Shown here in pieces: positions 7,990-16,631 of a stretch of DNA of 64,000 bases (positions within the stretch are counted from its first letter, which is position 1; every line of letters begins with the position of its first letter). The stretch is from Nonlabens ulvanivorans (GTDB lineage Bacteria > Bacteroidota > Bacteroidia > Flavobacteriales > Flavobacteriaceae), in assembly GCF_000732625.1 (NCBI RefSeq), contig NZ_JPJI01000026.1, positions 587,024 through 651,023 of the forward strand, read 5' to 3'. Both the position numbers and the translations under genes were made by a program. The notes beneath the pieces are model-generated. The model was not told the DNA's origin. It saw only the letters and a program-made list of their open reading frames with translations, and ran no database searches.

Positions 7990-8640
7990 ATGCCACGACG
8001 CAGTGAACGCGATAGAAACAGAAGAGATCAAGTAAGAGGACGCACTCCTAGCAAGAAAAAGCAAGAAGTTGTAGACTTACCTATGGAAGATGTAAGAGAA
8101 GCAGTTACTGCTTTAAAGAAAGGTAAAATTATTCTTTATCCTACAGACACGATTTATGGTATAGGCTGTGATGCCACTAACTATGATGCTGTAGAAGAAC
8201 TTTATAAAATTAAAGAAAGAGATCCAGCAAAATCACTAATTATCTTAGTAGATAGTTTTGACATGTTAGACCGTTATATTGAAGAAGTGCCAGAGATGGC
8301 ATGGCAAGTTTTAAAATTAAATAAAAAGCCACTTACTATAATCTATGACAGGCCTAAAGCTGTTGCAGAGAATCTAATCGCCACAGATAATACACTAGCC
8401 ATAAGAGTGACTAACGATCCAGTATGTCGTGCATTGATCAGAGGATTAAGAAAGCCTATCGTTTCAACTAGCGCAAACTTAAGTGGAGAAAAAACTCCCG
8501 TAGGATTTATAGATATAAGTGAAGAATTGAAAAGTAGAATAGATCATATCTTAGATTTACCACTTACAAAAACTAATGTCCCACCATCATCCATCATTAA
8601 AATATCAAATGATGGAACAATGAAAATATTGAGAAAGTAA
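7990..8640 (+). CDS. L-threonylcarbamoyladenylate synthase-type protein (TsaC/Sua5/YciO/YrdC family)
   Basis: 216 aa. A YrdC-fold domain spans about residues 30-216 with ILYPTDTIYGIGCDA, the KxR motif (IKERDPAKSL) and STSANLSG, the SxN motif that binds ATP/threonylcarbamoyl-AMP. TsaC makes the threonylcarbamoyl-AMP used for t6A37 of ANN-decoding tRNAs; the YciO branch has the same fold with an unclear role. The choice between them needs a tree. The first 28 residues are an Arg/Lys-rich extension (MPRRSERDRNRRDQVRGR) that could help RNA binding. It is followed 4 nt later by cca, another tRNA-maturation gene. Confidence 0.87.
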   Translation: MPRRSERDRNRRDQVRGRTPSKKKQEVVDLPMEDVREAVTALKKGKIILYPTDTIYGIGCDATNYDAVEELYKIKERDPAKSLIILVDSFDMLDRYIEEVPEMAWQVLKLNKKPLTIIYDRPKAVAENLIATDNTLAIRVTNDPVCRALIRGLRKPIVSTSANLSGEKTPVGFIDISEELKSRIDHILDLPLTKTNVPPSSIIKISNDGTMKILRK

Positions 8641-8644
8641 CATC

Positions 8645-10078
8645 ATGGAGCAACTGCAATTTAAAGATGCAATCTCACATCCAGTATTCAAAACCATTAG
8701 TGAAGCTGCAGCAGCAATAGGAGTTGACGCATATGTTATAGGTGGATTTGTAAGAGACTATTTTCTCAAACGTGGTGCAAAACAAGATATAGATATCGTC
8801 GCAGTAGGCAGCGGTATTGAACTTGCTCAAAATGTAGCAAAATTGTTACCGCAAAGCACTAAGGTATCTGTTTTTAAAACCTACGGTACCGCCATGGTAA
8901 AAACCGATGATTTTGAACTTGAATTTGTCGGTGCTCGCAAAGAAAGTTACACTAGAGATAGCCGCAATCCCATCGTTGAGGATGGTACTCTAGAAGATGA
9001 TCAAAACCGTAGAGACTTTACCATTAACGCCATGGCTTTCTCATTAAACCCAGAAAACTACGGACTTTTAGTAGACCCATTTAATGGAATGGCAGATCTT
9101 GAAAAAAAGATTATTAAAACCCCATTAGCACCGGACGTTACTTATAGTGATGACCCATTACGCATGATGCGAGCCATTAGATTTGCTGCTCAATTAAACT
9201 TTAGGATTAACGATGATTCATTTCACAGTATAAAGAATAATGCAAGTCGCATTAAAATCATCACAAACGAACGTATTATCAGAGAATTAAATAAAATCAT
9301 GATGTGTAATGAGCCATCTCATGGATTTATTTTATTAGAGAAAACAGGTTTGCTATCTTATTTCTTGCCAGAGCTTACTGCACTAAAAGGCATTGAAGAA
9401 GTAGAAGGTCAGAAACATAAAGACAACTTTTATCATACCCTAGAAGTAGTCGATAACATCTCTCGCAAGACAGACAATTTATGGTTGCGATGGGCTGCTT
9501 TATTACATGATATAGGTAAGGCGCCGACAAAGAAATTTAGTAAAAAAGCAGGCTGGACCTTCCATGGTCACGAATTTAAAGGAGCTAAGATGGTCTATCA
9601 TCTTTTCAAACGTTTAAAGATGCCACTTAATGATAAAATGAAATTTGTGCAATTAATGGTGCGCATGTCCTCTAGACCTATAGCAGTCATTGATGAAAGT
9701 GCTACAGATAGTGCTGTACGCAGACTAGTCCATGATGCTGGCGATCATATTGAAGACTTAATGACATTATGTGAGGCAGACATCACTACAAAAAATCCAT
9801 ATCGCTTTAAAAAGTACCATAACAACTTCCAAAAAGTAAGAGATAAAATTATAGAAGTTGAAGAACGTGATCATGTACGTAATTTTCAGCCACCAGTTAG
9901 TGGAGAGGAAATCATGAAAGCTTTTAACTTACAACCATGTCGAGAGATAGGTATGATCAAAAGCGCGATTAAAAACTCCATCCTCGATGGCGATATCCCT
10001 AATGAACATGATGCAGCCTATGCTTTTATGATTGAAAAAGGTATAAAACTAGGCCTTACACAAGTAGAAGAACTTTAA
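8645..10078 (+). CDS. cca: CCA-adding tRNA nucleotidyltransferase with HD domain
   Basis: A class II nucleotidyltransferase of 477 aa that adds or repairs the 3' CCA of tRNAs. The head domain has VIGGFVRDYFL (residues 31-41), the catalytic DxD in QDIDIV (Asp48, Asp50) and RRDFTINAMAF. The neck follows with DPLRMMRAIRFAAQL. The central part has an HD-type metal motif (ALLHDIGKAPT), as in the HD-containing CCA enzymes of Bacteroidota. It lies 4 nt after the TsaC-like gene, so the two are probably an operon. A poly(A) polymerase of the same superfamily is the alternative, but the lone-copy context and HD domain favour CCA addition. Confidence 0.9.
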   Translation: MEQLQFKDAISHPVFKTISEAAAAIGVDAYVIGGFVRDYFLKRGAKQDIDIVAVGSGIELAQNVAKLLPQSTKVSVFKTYGTAMVKTDDFELEFVGARKESYTRDSRNPIVEDGTLEDDQNRRDFTINAMAFSLNPENYGLLVDPFNGMADLEKKIIKTPLAPDVTYSDDPLRMMRAIRFAAQLNFRINDDSFHSIKNNASRIKIITNERIIRELNKIMMCNEPSHGFILLEKTGLLSYFLPELTALKGIEEVEGQKHKDNFYHTLEVVDNISRKTDNLWLRWAALLHDIGKAPTKKFSKKAGWTFHGHEFKGAKMVYHLFKRLKMPLNDKMKFVQLMVRMSSRPIAVIDESATDSAVRRLVHDAGDHIEDLMTLCEADITTKNPYRFKKYHNNFQKVRDKIIEVEERDHVRNFQPPVSGEEIMKAFNLQPCREIGMIKSAIKNSILDGDIPNEHDAAYAFMIEKGIKLGLTQVEEL

Positions 10079-10084
10079 GAGTAT

Positions 10085-10100
10085 CGCTTTCGCGAAAGCG
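10085..10100. repeat. CGCTTTCGCGAAAGCG palindrome, intergenic
   Basis: Perfect 16-mer in the 46-bp gap between cca and the next gene, 7 nt after the cca stop. Confidence 0.92.
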
Positions 10101-10124
10101 GAACACAATTGCTATCTTTAACCT

Positions 10125-10568
10125 ATGAAAAGGAATGTTTTATATATTATTCTATTGTATTTGATAAGTTGGAACGCTAACTCACAAATAGACAACGACA
10201 GCAACCTAGAACAATTCAATTTATATGTATTGCCACAAGCACAAATTGAGGTTCAACTAAGTTTTGATAGTAGAATACTGCGCAACGATCCTAGAGCATT
10301 CTCTGTAACACCAGGTCGAGAAGGAATAGATATGATGGCTATTTATAGAGAAAAACAAGATCTAGAAGAGAAAGAATACATACCTTTTGTAGTTGCTCAT
10401 TTTGAACGTAAAAGACAGCAACAACAGGAACAACAACAAAGTACTTTATCTAGACCATCGAGTCTTACCGTTCAAAATCCGTACTATAGTAATTCAAACT
10501 ACACGCTTCAACAACTGCGACGACAGAGTTACTTTAATCAATTATACAGACCTATTTACAGATATTAA
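10125..10568 (+). CDS. Small secreted Gln-rich protein, unknown
   Basis: 147 aa with a signal peptide (MKRNVLYIILLYLISWNANS, cleavage probably before Q21). The middle has LYVLPQAQIEVQLSFDSR and a Gln-rich stretch around residues 104-112; the C-terminus is rich in Tyr, Gln and Arg. No known domain was recognised. The stop is directly followed by the pepT ATG with no spacer, so the two are translated from one message. Q-rich, Tyr-rich tails suggest a low-complexity envelope protein. The function is unknown. Confidence 0.7.
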   Translation: MKRNVLYIILLYLISWNANSQIDNDSNLEQFNLYVLPQAQIEVQLSFDSRILRNDPRAFSVTPGREGIDMMAIYREKQDLEEKEYIPFVVAHFERKRQQQQEQQQSTLSRPSSLTVQNPYYSNSNYTLQQLRRQSYFNQLYRPIYRY

Positions 10569-11810
10569 ATGATCAATAAACAAGAAATTACAGACAGATT
10601 TATTAGCTACATCACTATTGATACAGAATCTGACCCTAACAGCGAGACTACACCTAGTACCGAAAAGCAATGGGATCTAGCACGTAAGCTTCATCAAGAA
10701 CTAACTGACATGGGAATGAGTGATGTGAGTATTGATGAGAATGCATATGTCATGGCTACACTGCCATCTAATGTTGATCATGATGTTCCGGTTATAGGTT
10801 TCATATCACATTTTGATAGCACGCCAGACTTTACAGGAAAAAATATCAAACCTCAAATCATCCATGATTATGATGGTGGAGATATACCGCTTAAAGGCAG
10901 TGACCTTATTTTAACACCAGACTATTTTGAATCTTTAACTCAATATAAAGGGCAAACGATAATAACCACAGACGGTACTACCCTACTCGCAGCAGATGAT
11001 AAAGCAGGTATCACAGAAATCATGACTGCAATGAAGATAATGATTGATAATTCATCTATAAAACACGGTACTATTAAAGTAGGCTTTACACCTGATGAAG
11101 AAATAGGACGTGGCGCACATAAATTTGATGTAGAAAAATTTGGAGCAGATTGGGCATATACAATGGACGGTAGTCAGATAGGTGAGTTAGAATATGAAAA
11201 CTTTAATGCTGCTGGAGCCGTGGTAACATTCCATGGTAAAATTGTACATCCAGGATATGCAAAAGGTAAGATGATTAACTCTATGTATATAGCGCAAGAG
11301 TTTATCGAGTCACTTCCTAGAATGGAAACTCCAGAACATACTGAGGACTATCAAGGCTTTTTTCATTTACACAACATGAAAGGTGCAGTGGAAAAAACAG
11401 AACTACAATATATTATTAGAGATCATGACCGTGGCCATTTTGAAGCCCGTAAAGAAGTAATGATGAAACTTGTTACTGATTTAAACGCACAATATGATCG
11501 TGAGGCTGTAACCATTGAAATTAAAGATCAGTATTTTAACATGCGTGAAAAAGTTGAGCCAGTAATGCATATTGTTGATGTGGCAGAGAAAGCTATGCGT
11601 GAACTAGGTATAGAACCACTTATCAAACCAATTCGCGGCGGAACAGACGGCTCTCAATTAAGTTATATGGGATTACCATGTCCTAATATATTTGCAGGTG
11701 GCCATAACTTTCATGGACCTTATGAGTACGTGCCAGTTGAAAGCATGATGAAAGCTACAGAAGTTATTGTGAAAATAGCAGAGTTAGTCGCTGTGGACGC
11801 TAACGGTTAA
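10569..11810 (+). CDS. pepT: Peptidase T (tripeptide aminopeptidase)
   Basis: A cytosolic M20-family di-zinc tripeptidase of 413 aa, matching PepT length (408-413). The metal-binding motifs are FISHFDSTPDFTG with His81 and Asp83, LAADDKAGITEIMT with the bridging Asp, and TPDEEIGRGAH with the catalytic Glu pair. YTMDGSQIGELEYENFNAA marks the PepT branch rather than other M20 enzymes. The dimerisation domain lies between about residues 205 and 320. Its ATG abuts the stop of the small secreted protein gene. Confidence 0.94.
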   Translation: MINKQEITDRFISYITIDTESDPNSETTPSTEKQWDLARKLHQELTDMGMSDVSIDENAYVMATLPSNVDHDVPVIGFISHFDSTPDFTGKNIKPQIIHDYDGGDIPLKGSDLILTPDYFESLTQYKGQTIITTDGTTLLAADDKAGITEIMTAMKIMIDNSSIKHGTIKVGFTPDEEIGRGAHKFDVEKFGADWAYTMDGSQIGELEYENFNAAGAVVTFHGKIVHPGYAKGKMINSMYIAQEFIESLPRMETPEHTEDYQGFFHLHNMKGAVEKTELQYIIRDHDRGHFEARKEVMMKLVTDLNAQYDREAVTIEIKDQYFNMREKVEPVMHIVDVAEKAMRELGIEPLIKPIRGGTDGSQLSYMGLPCPNIFAGGHNFHGPYEYVPVESMMKATEVIVKIAELVAVDANG

Positions 11811-11881
11811 ACGATTAACTTTAAATTAGATATCGACGCACGTTATCTCAATAATTACATCTAGTCACTACAAACTAAACT

Positions 11882-12481
11882 ATGAAAAAAATAATTTTAA
11901 CAGCGATTGCAATTTGTACATTAAGCATTGCTATGGGGCAACAAGAAGAACTAACAGATTCACAAGAACGTATGGAAAGTTTCAATTCTGTTAAAAAACA
12001 TGAAGTCAGTCTAGATGTTGTCGCAGCTATTGCTGGTTTAGGTATCAACCCAAGATATGAGTATGTTTTAGGAAGGTATTCTGGTGTTGGAGTTGATCTT
12101 AATATCGGGATTTTTGATAACGATGATAATTTTGAATACATAGAAACATTTAGTTTAACGCCGTATTATAGACAATACTTTTTTTCAAAAGAAGATTATG
12201 GTGCTAAAGGCTTTTATGGAGAAGGATTTGTAAAAGTTTTCACCTTTGATGACGGTTATTATGAAAATGATATTTTTGGTTCTGGAAGCTACAGGACTGA
12301 GTCTTATACCGAGGCTGCCATCGGTGTTGGTATAGGATGGAAATGGGTAAGCGACAGTGGTTTTTTGATAGATATAGGTTTTGGAGTTGGTCGTAATTTA
12401 GGCATTGCGAGTGACCCACAAGATTATGAACTACCTGCCGTTGCTGGTCGTGGTGGAGTCAACTTTGGGTGGAGATTCTAA
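11882..12481 (+). CDS. Outer-membrane beta-barrel protein
   Basis: 199 aa with a signal peptide (MKKIILTAIAICTLSIAMGQ). The mature part has alternating polar/aromatic strands with Gly-rich turns (NPRYEYVLGRYSGVGVDLN, FGVGRNLGIA) and ends in the typical C-terminal strand GGVNFGWRF with a terminal Phe. This is the pattern of small eight-stranded barrels common in Bacteroidota (DUF3575/OmpW-like size), but the exact family was not assigned. It is monocistronic, closed by the terminator at 12501. Confidence 0.75.
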   Translation: MKKIILTAIAICTLSIAMGQQEELTDSQERMESFNSVKKHEVSLDVVAAIAGLGINPRYEYVLGRYSGVGVDLNIGIFDNDDNFEYIETFSLTPYYRQYFFSKEDYGAKGFYGEGFVKVFTFDDGYYENDIFGSGSYRTESYTEAAIGVGIGWKWVSDSGFLIDIGFGVGRNLGIASDPQDYELPAVAGRGGVNFGWRF

Positions 12482-12500
12482 TTAGAAATTTATACTTAAA

Positions 12501-12525
12501 ACGAGCCTAGCGGCTCGTTTTTTTT
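12501..12525 (+). terminator. Intrinsic terminator
   Basis: ACGAGCC/GGCTCGT 7-bp stem with a TAGC loop followed by eight T, 20 nt after the beta-barrel gene. Confidence 0.85.
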
Positions 12526-12552
12526 ATCCCACAATCCTTAATAACAGCTAAC

Positions 12553-12921
12553 ATGGCAAATCCTAAGGCAAAGAACACACAAGAATACATCTCCTTTTTT
12601 CCAAAATGGAAATCTCATTTCAATACTATTTACAATGTGTTACAAAACACAGAACTTGAAGAGTCCATAAAATGGGGAGCACCATGTTATACCTTAAAAG
12701 GTAAAAACTTAATAGGTATGGTAGGTTTTAAAAATCATTGTGCCGTATGGTTTCACAAAGGTGCTCTTTTAAAAGACAATAAAAATGCATTGATAAATGC
12801 GCAACCTGGCAAAACCCAATTATTAAGACAATTACGCTATTGTGAATCTGACATGGTAGGTATTGAATTACTTGAAGAATATATTATAGAGGCTATCGCT
12901 ATAGAAAAAAATAATACATAA
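12553..12921 (+). CDS. DUF1801 domain protein
   Basis: 122 aa, a single domain of the DUF1801/YdhG type. The family-typical core is EESIKWGAPCYTLKGKNLIGMVG followed by HCAVWFHKGALL (residues about 36-78). Structures in this group share an iron-sulfur-scaffold-frataxin-like fold, and no firm biochemical role is known to me. The stop overlaps the ATG of the SRPBCC gene by one base, so they are translationally coupled. Confidence 0.82.
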   Translation: MANPKAKNTQEYISFFPKWKSHFNTIYNVLQNTELEESIKWGAPCYTLKGKNLIGMVGFKNHCAVWFHKGALLKDNKNALINAQPGKTQLLRQLRYCESDMVGIELLEEYIIEAIAIEKNNT

Positions 12922-13412
12922 TGCCAGAGTTACATTTAAAGACTTATATAAAAGCTCCTATTCAAATCGTTTTTGATCTAGCTAGAAGCATCGATTTACA
13001 CATGCTATCACTAGAACACACTAATGAAAAAGCGGTAGCAGGCAGAACTACTGGCCTAGTTGAGAAAAACGAGACCGTTACCTGGCAAGCTAAACATCTA
13101 GGAATAACGCAAAAACTCACTAGTCATATCACTGACGTAGAACCTTATCATTTTTTTGCAGATGAAATGCTCCGTGGAGCTTTTAAAAGTTTCAGACACG
13201 AGCATCATTTCGAACAATTGGAAAATGGTGACACTTTTATGCGTGATGTATTTTCATACACTTCACCATTGTGGTTTTTAGGCAAAATTGCAGATAAATT
13301 TTTCTTAGAAAACTATATGACTAAGTTATTAGAGCAGCGCAATTTAACACTCAAACAGGTCGCCGAAGATGGTAGATGGAAAGAGTTGCCCGGTATGGAC
13401 AAACACTTATAA
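12921..13412 (+). CDS. SRPBCC (START/Bet v1-like) family protein
   Basis: 163 aa. The N-terminal strand-helix KTYIKAPIQIVFDLARSIDL is the SRPBCC opening. It continues with TGLVEKNETVTWQAKHLGI, FRHEHHFEQ, and the helix DKFFLENYMTKLLEQRN that covers the hydrophobic cavity. Related bacteroidal proteins are often annotated only as cell-division or START-like. It probably binds a hydrophobic ligand; the ligand is unknown. It is coupled to the DUF1801 gene by a one-base overlap and ends before the bidirectional terminator at 13473. Confidence 0.82.
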   Translation: MPELHLKTYIKAPIQIVFDLARSIDLHMLSLEHTNEKAVAGRTTGLVEKNETVTWQAKHLGITQKLTSHITDVEPYHFFADEMLRGAFKSFRHEHHFEQLENGDTFMRDVFSYTSPLWFLGKIADKFFLENYMTKLLEQRNLTLKQVAEDGRWKELPGMDKHL

Positions 13413-13472
13413 CTAGCAAAGCTTTCTTTTAAGTCTTCAATACAACCTATAACCAGCGACAATTTTAAATAT

Positions 13473-13502
13473 AAAAAGCCCTTGATTTCTCAAGGGCTTT
13501 TT
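13473..13502. terminator. Bidirectional intrinsic terminator
   Basis: AAAAAGCCCTTGA/TCAAGGGCTTTTT 13-bp stem with a 4-nt loop. It serves the rightward SRPBCC gene and the leftward yajC gene. Confidence 0.9.
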
Positions 13503-13521
13503 ATTTACGAAGTAAAACTTC

Positions 13522-13818
13522 TTAATTTTCTTTAGGTGCTGCAGTTAGCTTTTTAGATAACTCAGTAGAAATCGCTGATCTCTCAAAAGTTATTTTTCCT
13601 GCTCCAGTTTCAACTTGAACAGTACCTTTATCTGCATTGATCTGGCTTATTTTTCCGTGTATCCCACTGGACATAATAACCTTATCACCTATTTTAAGAG
13701 TCTCTGCAAACTCTTTTTCTTCTTTTCTGCGTCGGGCCTGTGGTCTTAAGATGAGGAAATAAAAAATCACCACCATAAGTGCAATAGGTCCCCATTGCAT
13801 GATCAAATCTTGATTCAT
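13522..13818 (-). CDS. yajC: Sec translocon accessory protein YajC
   Basis: 98 aa, inner-membrane subunit of the SecDF-YajC accessory complex. A single transmembrane helix (residues about 8-26, IALMVVIFYFLILRPQ) is followed by the family signature RPQARRRKE and a cytoplasmic KIGDKVIMSSGIHGKISQI domain. ATG at 13818 is chosen over an adjacent in-frame TTG at 13821. It follows the DUF1573 gene by 3 nt and is the last gene of the leftward nusB-DUF1573-yajC group, an order I know from other Bacteroidota. Confidence 0.92.
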   Translation of the reverse strand: MNQDLIMQWGPIALMVVIFYFLILRPQARRRKEEKEFAETLKIGDKVIMSSGIHGKISQINADKGTVQVETGAGKITFERSAISTELSKKLTAAPKEN

Positions 13819-13821
13819 CAA

Positions 13822-14292
13822 TTATGCGTTAGGAGCAGCAGGCTTAGCCTTAGGAGTAACAAATCCTTTGATACGAATAGACTCAGTACCAGATTCAGTG
13901 TTTGCCTTAATTGTAACCGTTTTAGTCTGGTTATTAGGTTTTCCGTTAGTGTTAAATTTAACTAACATAGATCCTTCTTCACCTGGAGCGATAGGCTCTT
14001 TAGACCAAGTAGGAACAGTACATCCACAGCTACCTTTTGCGTTAACAACGATAAGTGGTGCGCTACCTGTATTTTTAAATTTATATTCATGCTCTACAAC
14101 AGTACCTTCATCAACAGTACCAAAATCATACTCTACCTGCTCAAATGTCATTGCAGGAAAATCTCCAGCAACTGACTCACGCTCTGCAGCGGCAGTTAAG
14201 TTTGCTTCATCAATCGTTGCAGCAGCTTTCTCATTACAACCTGTAATTGCCATTGTAGCTATAGCAGCTACCATTAAAACCAATTTTTTCAT
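13822..14292 (-). CDS. DUF1573 lipoprotein
   Basis: 156 aa. The lipoprotein signal is MKKLVLMVAAIATMAITGC with Cys19 (lipobox ITGC). The DUF1573 Ig-like domain spans residues about 48-140, with the hallmark EYDFGTVDEGTVVEHEYKFK, NTGSAPLIV and GSCGCTVPTW. The CGC is a conserved feature of the family. The ATG at 14292 is preferred over a longer reading that adds 12 residues ahead of the signal peptide. It sits in the periplasm or envelope and its exact role is unknown. It lies between nusB and yajC on the same strand. Confidence 0.88.
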   Translation of the reverse strand: MKKLVLMVAAIATMAITGCNEKAAATIDEANLTAAAERESVAGDFPAMTFEQVEYDFGTVDEGTVVEHEYKFKNTGSAPLIVVNAKGSCGCTVPTWSKEPIAPGEEGSMLVKFNTNGKPNNQTKTVTIKANTESGTESIRIKGFVTPKAKPAAPNA

Positions 14293-14347
14293 AATATAAT
14301 TTTTAAATTCTTTTTTAGAGTATTGCAAATGTAACTAAAAGAACGAT

Positions 14348-15286
14348 TTACATCAAGCCACGACCTGATTTATTAAGAACACCTTCTGTTTCATATTCTT
14401 TAGACAGGTTATCTAAGATACCGTTTATAAAGAAGCTACTTTTAGGAGTAGAATAATCCTTAGATATTTCTAAATATTCATTAAGACTTACTTTAACTGG
14501 TATGCTATTGAATTTAAGGAACTCACATTGCGCCATCATGATTAATACCAGATCGATTTGTGCAATACGATCTTGTTCCCAATTAGGTGTTTTTCCTTCA
14601 ATACGTTCTAGAAACTCTTCTCTATTAAACAAAGTTTTTCTAAAAAGGTCCATCGTGAACTTTACGTCATCCTCATCTTTAATAAGCTCTGGTAATTTAA
14701 TTTCCTTTCCAGGTTTTATCTTACGCAAGAACATTATCATAGCAGAGTTTACTAATGGATAATCGTCTGTCCATGTGATATTCTCATCTTCTAAAAAGTC
14801 AAGAATTTCATCGTTAGGAGCAATTATGTCTGTATATATTTGAGTTAAGAATTTAAGATCTGCTTTAAGCGACTGATCTGGTTCACTCATATAGATGACA
14901 TATGTTTTACTCGTTGTAATCTGGTTATACAGATTTTCAACATATCTAACATTAAGATGCCATGGTTTAAGATCACGCTGTTTAAGAGCATCAACTAGAA
15001 CCTGACTTTCTCGCAGTTTCGTTAGTATTTTATTATCTATAAAATTACGGGTTGGATTAAGATCAGAATCTGTTGCCAGATGACGTTGCTGTCCTTTAAT
15101 TACTTTATCCTCTGCTAATTTGTGTATTTCTACAAGTAATTGAGTCATGTATAAAAACAAAGAATAGGTCTTTGTCATGCTTTGATTTAAGAAAGTTTCA
15201 AATTCTTTAATCTCTGCATTCTCCTGCTTCTGAAAAGCAAAAATGGCTTGCATCACTTTGATACGTAGTTGTCGACGGGTAAGCAT
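14348..15286 (-). CDS. nusB: Transcription antitermination/ribosome biogenesis factor NusB (long form)
   Basis: 312 aa, about twice the enterobacterial length, as is usual in Bacteroidota. The N-terminal LTRRQLRIKVMQAIFAFQK is the NusB opening, and the C-terminal NusB domain ends in VSLNEYLEISKDYSTPKS with FFINGILD. The middle carries the extra bacteroidal segment. NusB with NusE (S10) binds boxA in rRNA leaders to promote antitermination. A TAACTTTG box at 15367-15374 lies about 80 nt upstream, and a degenerate palindrome sits in the leader. Confidence 0.92.
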   Translation of the reverse strand: MLTRRQLRIKVMQAIFAFQKQENAEIKEFETFLNQSMTKTYSLFLYMTQLLVEIHKLAEDKVIKGQQRHLATDSDLNPTRNFIDNKILTKLRESQVLVDALKQRDLKPWHLNVRYVENLYNQITTSKTYVIYMSEPDQSLKADLKFLTQIYTDIIAPNDEILDFLEDENITWTDDYPLVNSAMIMFLRKIKPGKEIKLPELIKDEDDVKFTMDLFRKTLFNREEFLERIEGKTPNWEQDRIAQIDLVLIMMAQCEFLKFNSIPVKVSLNEYLEISKDYSTPKSSFFINGILDNLSKEYETEGVLNKSGRGLM

Positions 15287-15306
15287 AAGAACGTTTTTTA
15301 AGTATA

Positions 15307-15322
15307 CGCTTTCGCGGAAGCG
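15307..15322. repeat. Degenerate palindrome in the nusB leader
   Basis: CGCTTTCGCGGAAGCG, one change from the 16-mer, 21 nt upstream of the nusB ATG. Confidence 0.65.
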
Positions 15323-15366
15323 TTATTTAAATATTAATAAGGCCCAACGGACCATAATTGAAAGGA

Positions 15367-15374
15367 CAAAGTTA
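15367..15374 (-). promoter_or_regulatory. Candidate nusB -7 box
   Basis: TAACTTTG on the minus strand matches TAnnTTTG exactly, between the leucine dehydrogenase stop and nusB. It implies a leader of about 70 nt. Confidence 0.45.
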
Positions 15375-15390
15375 CTACTTTACTGGCAAC

Positions 15391-16491
15391 TTATCCACGG
15401 TTTTCCTGACGACGAGCATCAATACGAGCTTGTGCAATTTGCAACGCTGCGGTATGAGTAGTCACACCATTTTGTTGCGCTTTGTTTAAAATCTCGATGG
15501 TCGTAGTATATATGTTCTCTGTTTTACGCATGATTTCAGAACGGTCATAACCTTCTAACTCTGCATAAACATTAATAATTCCACCTGCATTGATTAAGAA
15601 ATCTGGTGCGTAAACAATACCACGTTGTTGTAGAAGCATACCATGTTTACTTTCATCTGCTAGTTGATTATTTGCTGCTCCAGCAACAATATCTGCTTGT
15701 AATTTCTGGATGGTATTATCGTTTACCGTGGCACCTAATGCACATGGTGCATAGATATCCATCTTTTCGGCATGAAGATCAGCGCCTGTATAGATTTTTG
15801 CTCCGTACTTTGAACTTACTTCTTCTAAACGATCTTGATTAATATCTGCGATATAAACTTTAGCTCCTTCTTGAGTAAGATATTCTACAAGGGTTTCTCC
15901 TACATTACCTATTCCTTCTACATAAACAATTTTATCTTCTAGAACATCGCTTCCATATTTATATTTTGCAGCCGCTTTCATTCCCATAAACACACCATAT
16001 GCAGTTATAGGAGATGGATTACCTGCTCCACCTTTTTCTTGAGAAATACCGGTAACATATGGCGTTACCTCACGCACTGTATCCATATCACCTGTAGTCA
16101 TTCCTACATCCTCGGCAGTGATATACTTTCCACTTAAAGAATGTACAAACTCTCCAAAACGACGCATCATTTCTGGAGTTTTTTGAGTTTTGGCATCACC
16201 TATTATAACGGCCTTTCCTCCACCTAGATTTAATCCCGTAATAGCACTTTTAAATGTCATTCCACGAGAAAGACGTAAAGCGTCATTTAATGCAGCCCAT
16301 TCATTGTCATATTGCCACATACGTGTCCCACCTAAAGCTGGACCTAGAACAGTATTGTGAATTCCTATGATGGCTTTTAAACCTGTATCTTTGTCATTAC
16401 AGAAAACGACTTGTTCGTGATCGTCAAAAGACAACTGTCCAAAAACAGGATCTTGGTTAATAATCTTTTCCAATGTAGTATGTTGAGACAT
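15391..16491 (-). CDS. Leucine/branched-chain amino acid dehydrogenase (Glu/Leu/Phe/Val family)
   Basis: An NAD-dependent cytosolic enzyme of 366 aa that interconverts branched-chain amino acids and 2-oxo acids. The N-terminal domain has LGPALGGTRMW and GLNLGGGKAVI, where the Lys is the catalytic residue of leucine dehydrogenases. A TAEDVGMTTGDM stretch and the Rossmann motif VEGIGNVGETLVEYL with an acidic strand end (IADIN) follow. The length matches leucine dehydrogenase (about 364) rather than glutamate dehydrogenase (about 450). Valine or phenylalanine specificity is possible. It is divergent from the ABC exporter and upstream of nusB. Confidence 0.9.
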   Translation of the reverse strand: MSQHTTLEKIINQDPVFGQLSFDDHEQVVFCNDKDTGLKAIIGIHNTVLGPALGGTRMWQYDNEWAALNDALRLSRGMTFKSAITGLNLGGGKAVIIGDAKTQKTPEMMRRFGEFVHSLSGKYITAEDVGMTTGDMDTVREVTPYVTGISQEKGGAGNPSPITAYGVFMGMKAAAKYKYGSDVLEDKIVYVEGIGNVGETLVEYLTQEGAKVYIADINQDRLEEVSSKYGAKIYTGADLHAEKMDIYAPCALGATVNDNTIQKLQADIVAGAANNQLADESKHGMLLQQRGIVYAPDFLINAGGIINVYAELEGYDRSEIMRKTENIYTTTIEILNKAQQNGVTTHTAALQIAQARIDARRQENRG

Positions 16492-16535
16492 GAATGATTT
16501 TTTAATGGCTGTTTTAAATACTCTTAAAAAGCGTG

Positions 16536-16543
16536 CAAAAATA
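16536..16543 (-). promoter_or_regulatory. Leucine dehydrogenase -7 box
   Basis: TATTTTTG on the minus strand is an exact TAnnTTTG, 45 nt before the ATG. A TTG at 16564-16566 stands 20 nt further upstream as a possible -33 element. Confidence 0.5.
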
Positions 16544-16631
16544 ACGTCATTTTAGCAACTTAACAATAACACTGACTTAAATTCGCGTTTAGAATATAGA
16601 AAGTAAATTCTTTGAAGGATTTTTACCTATT

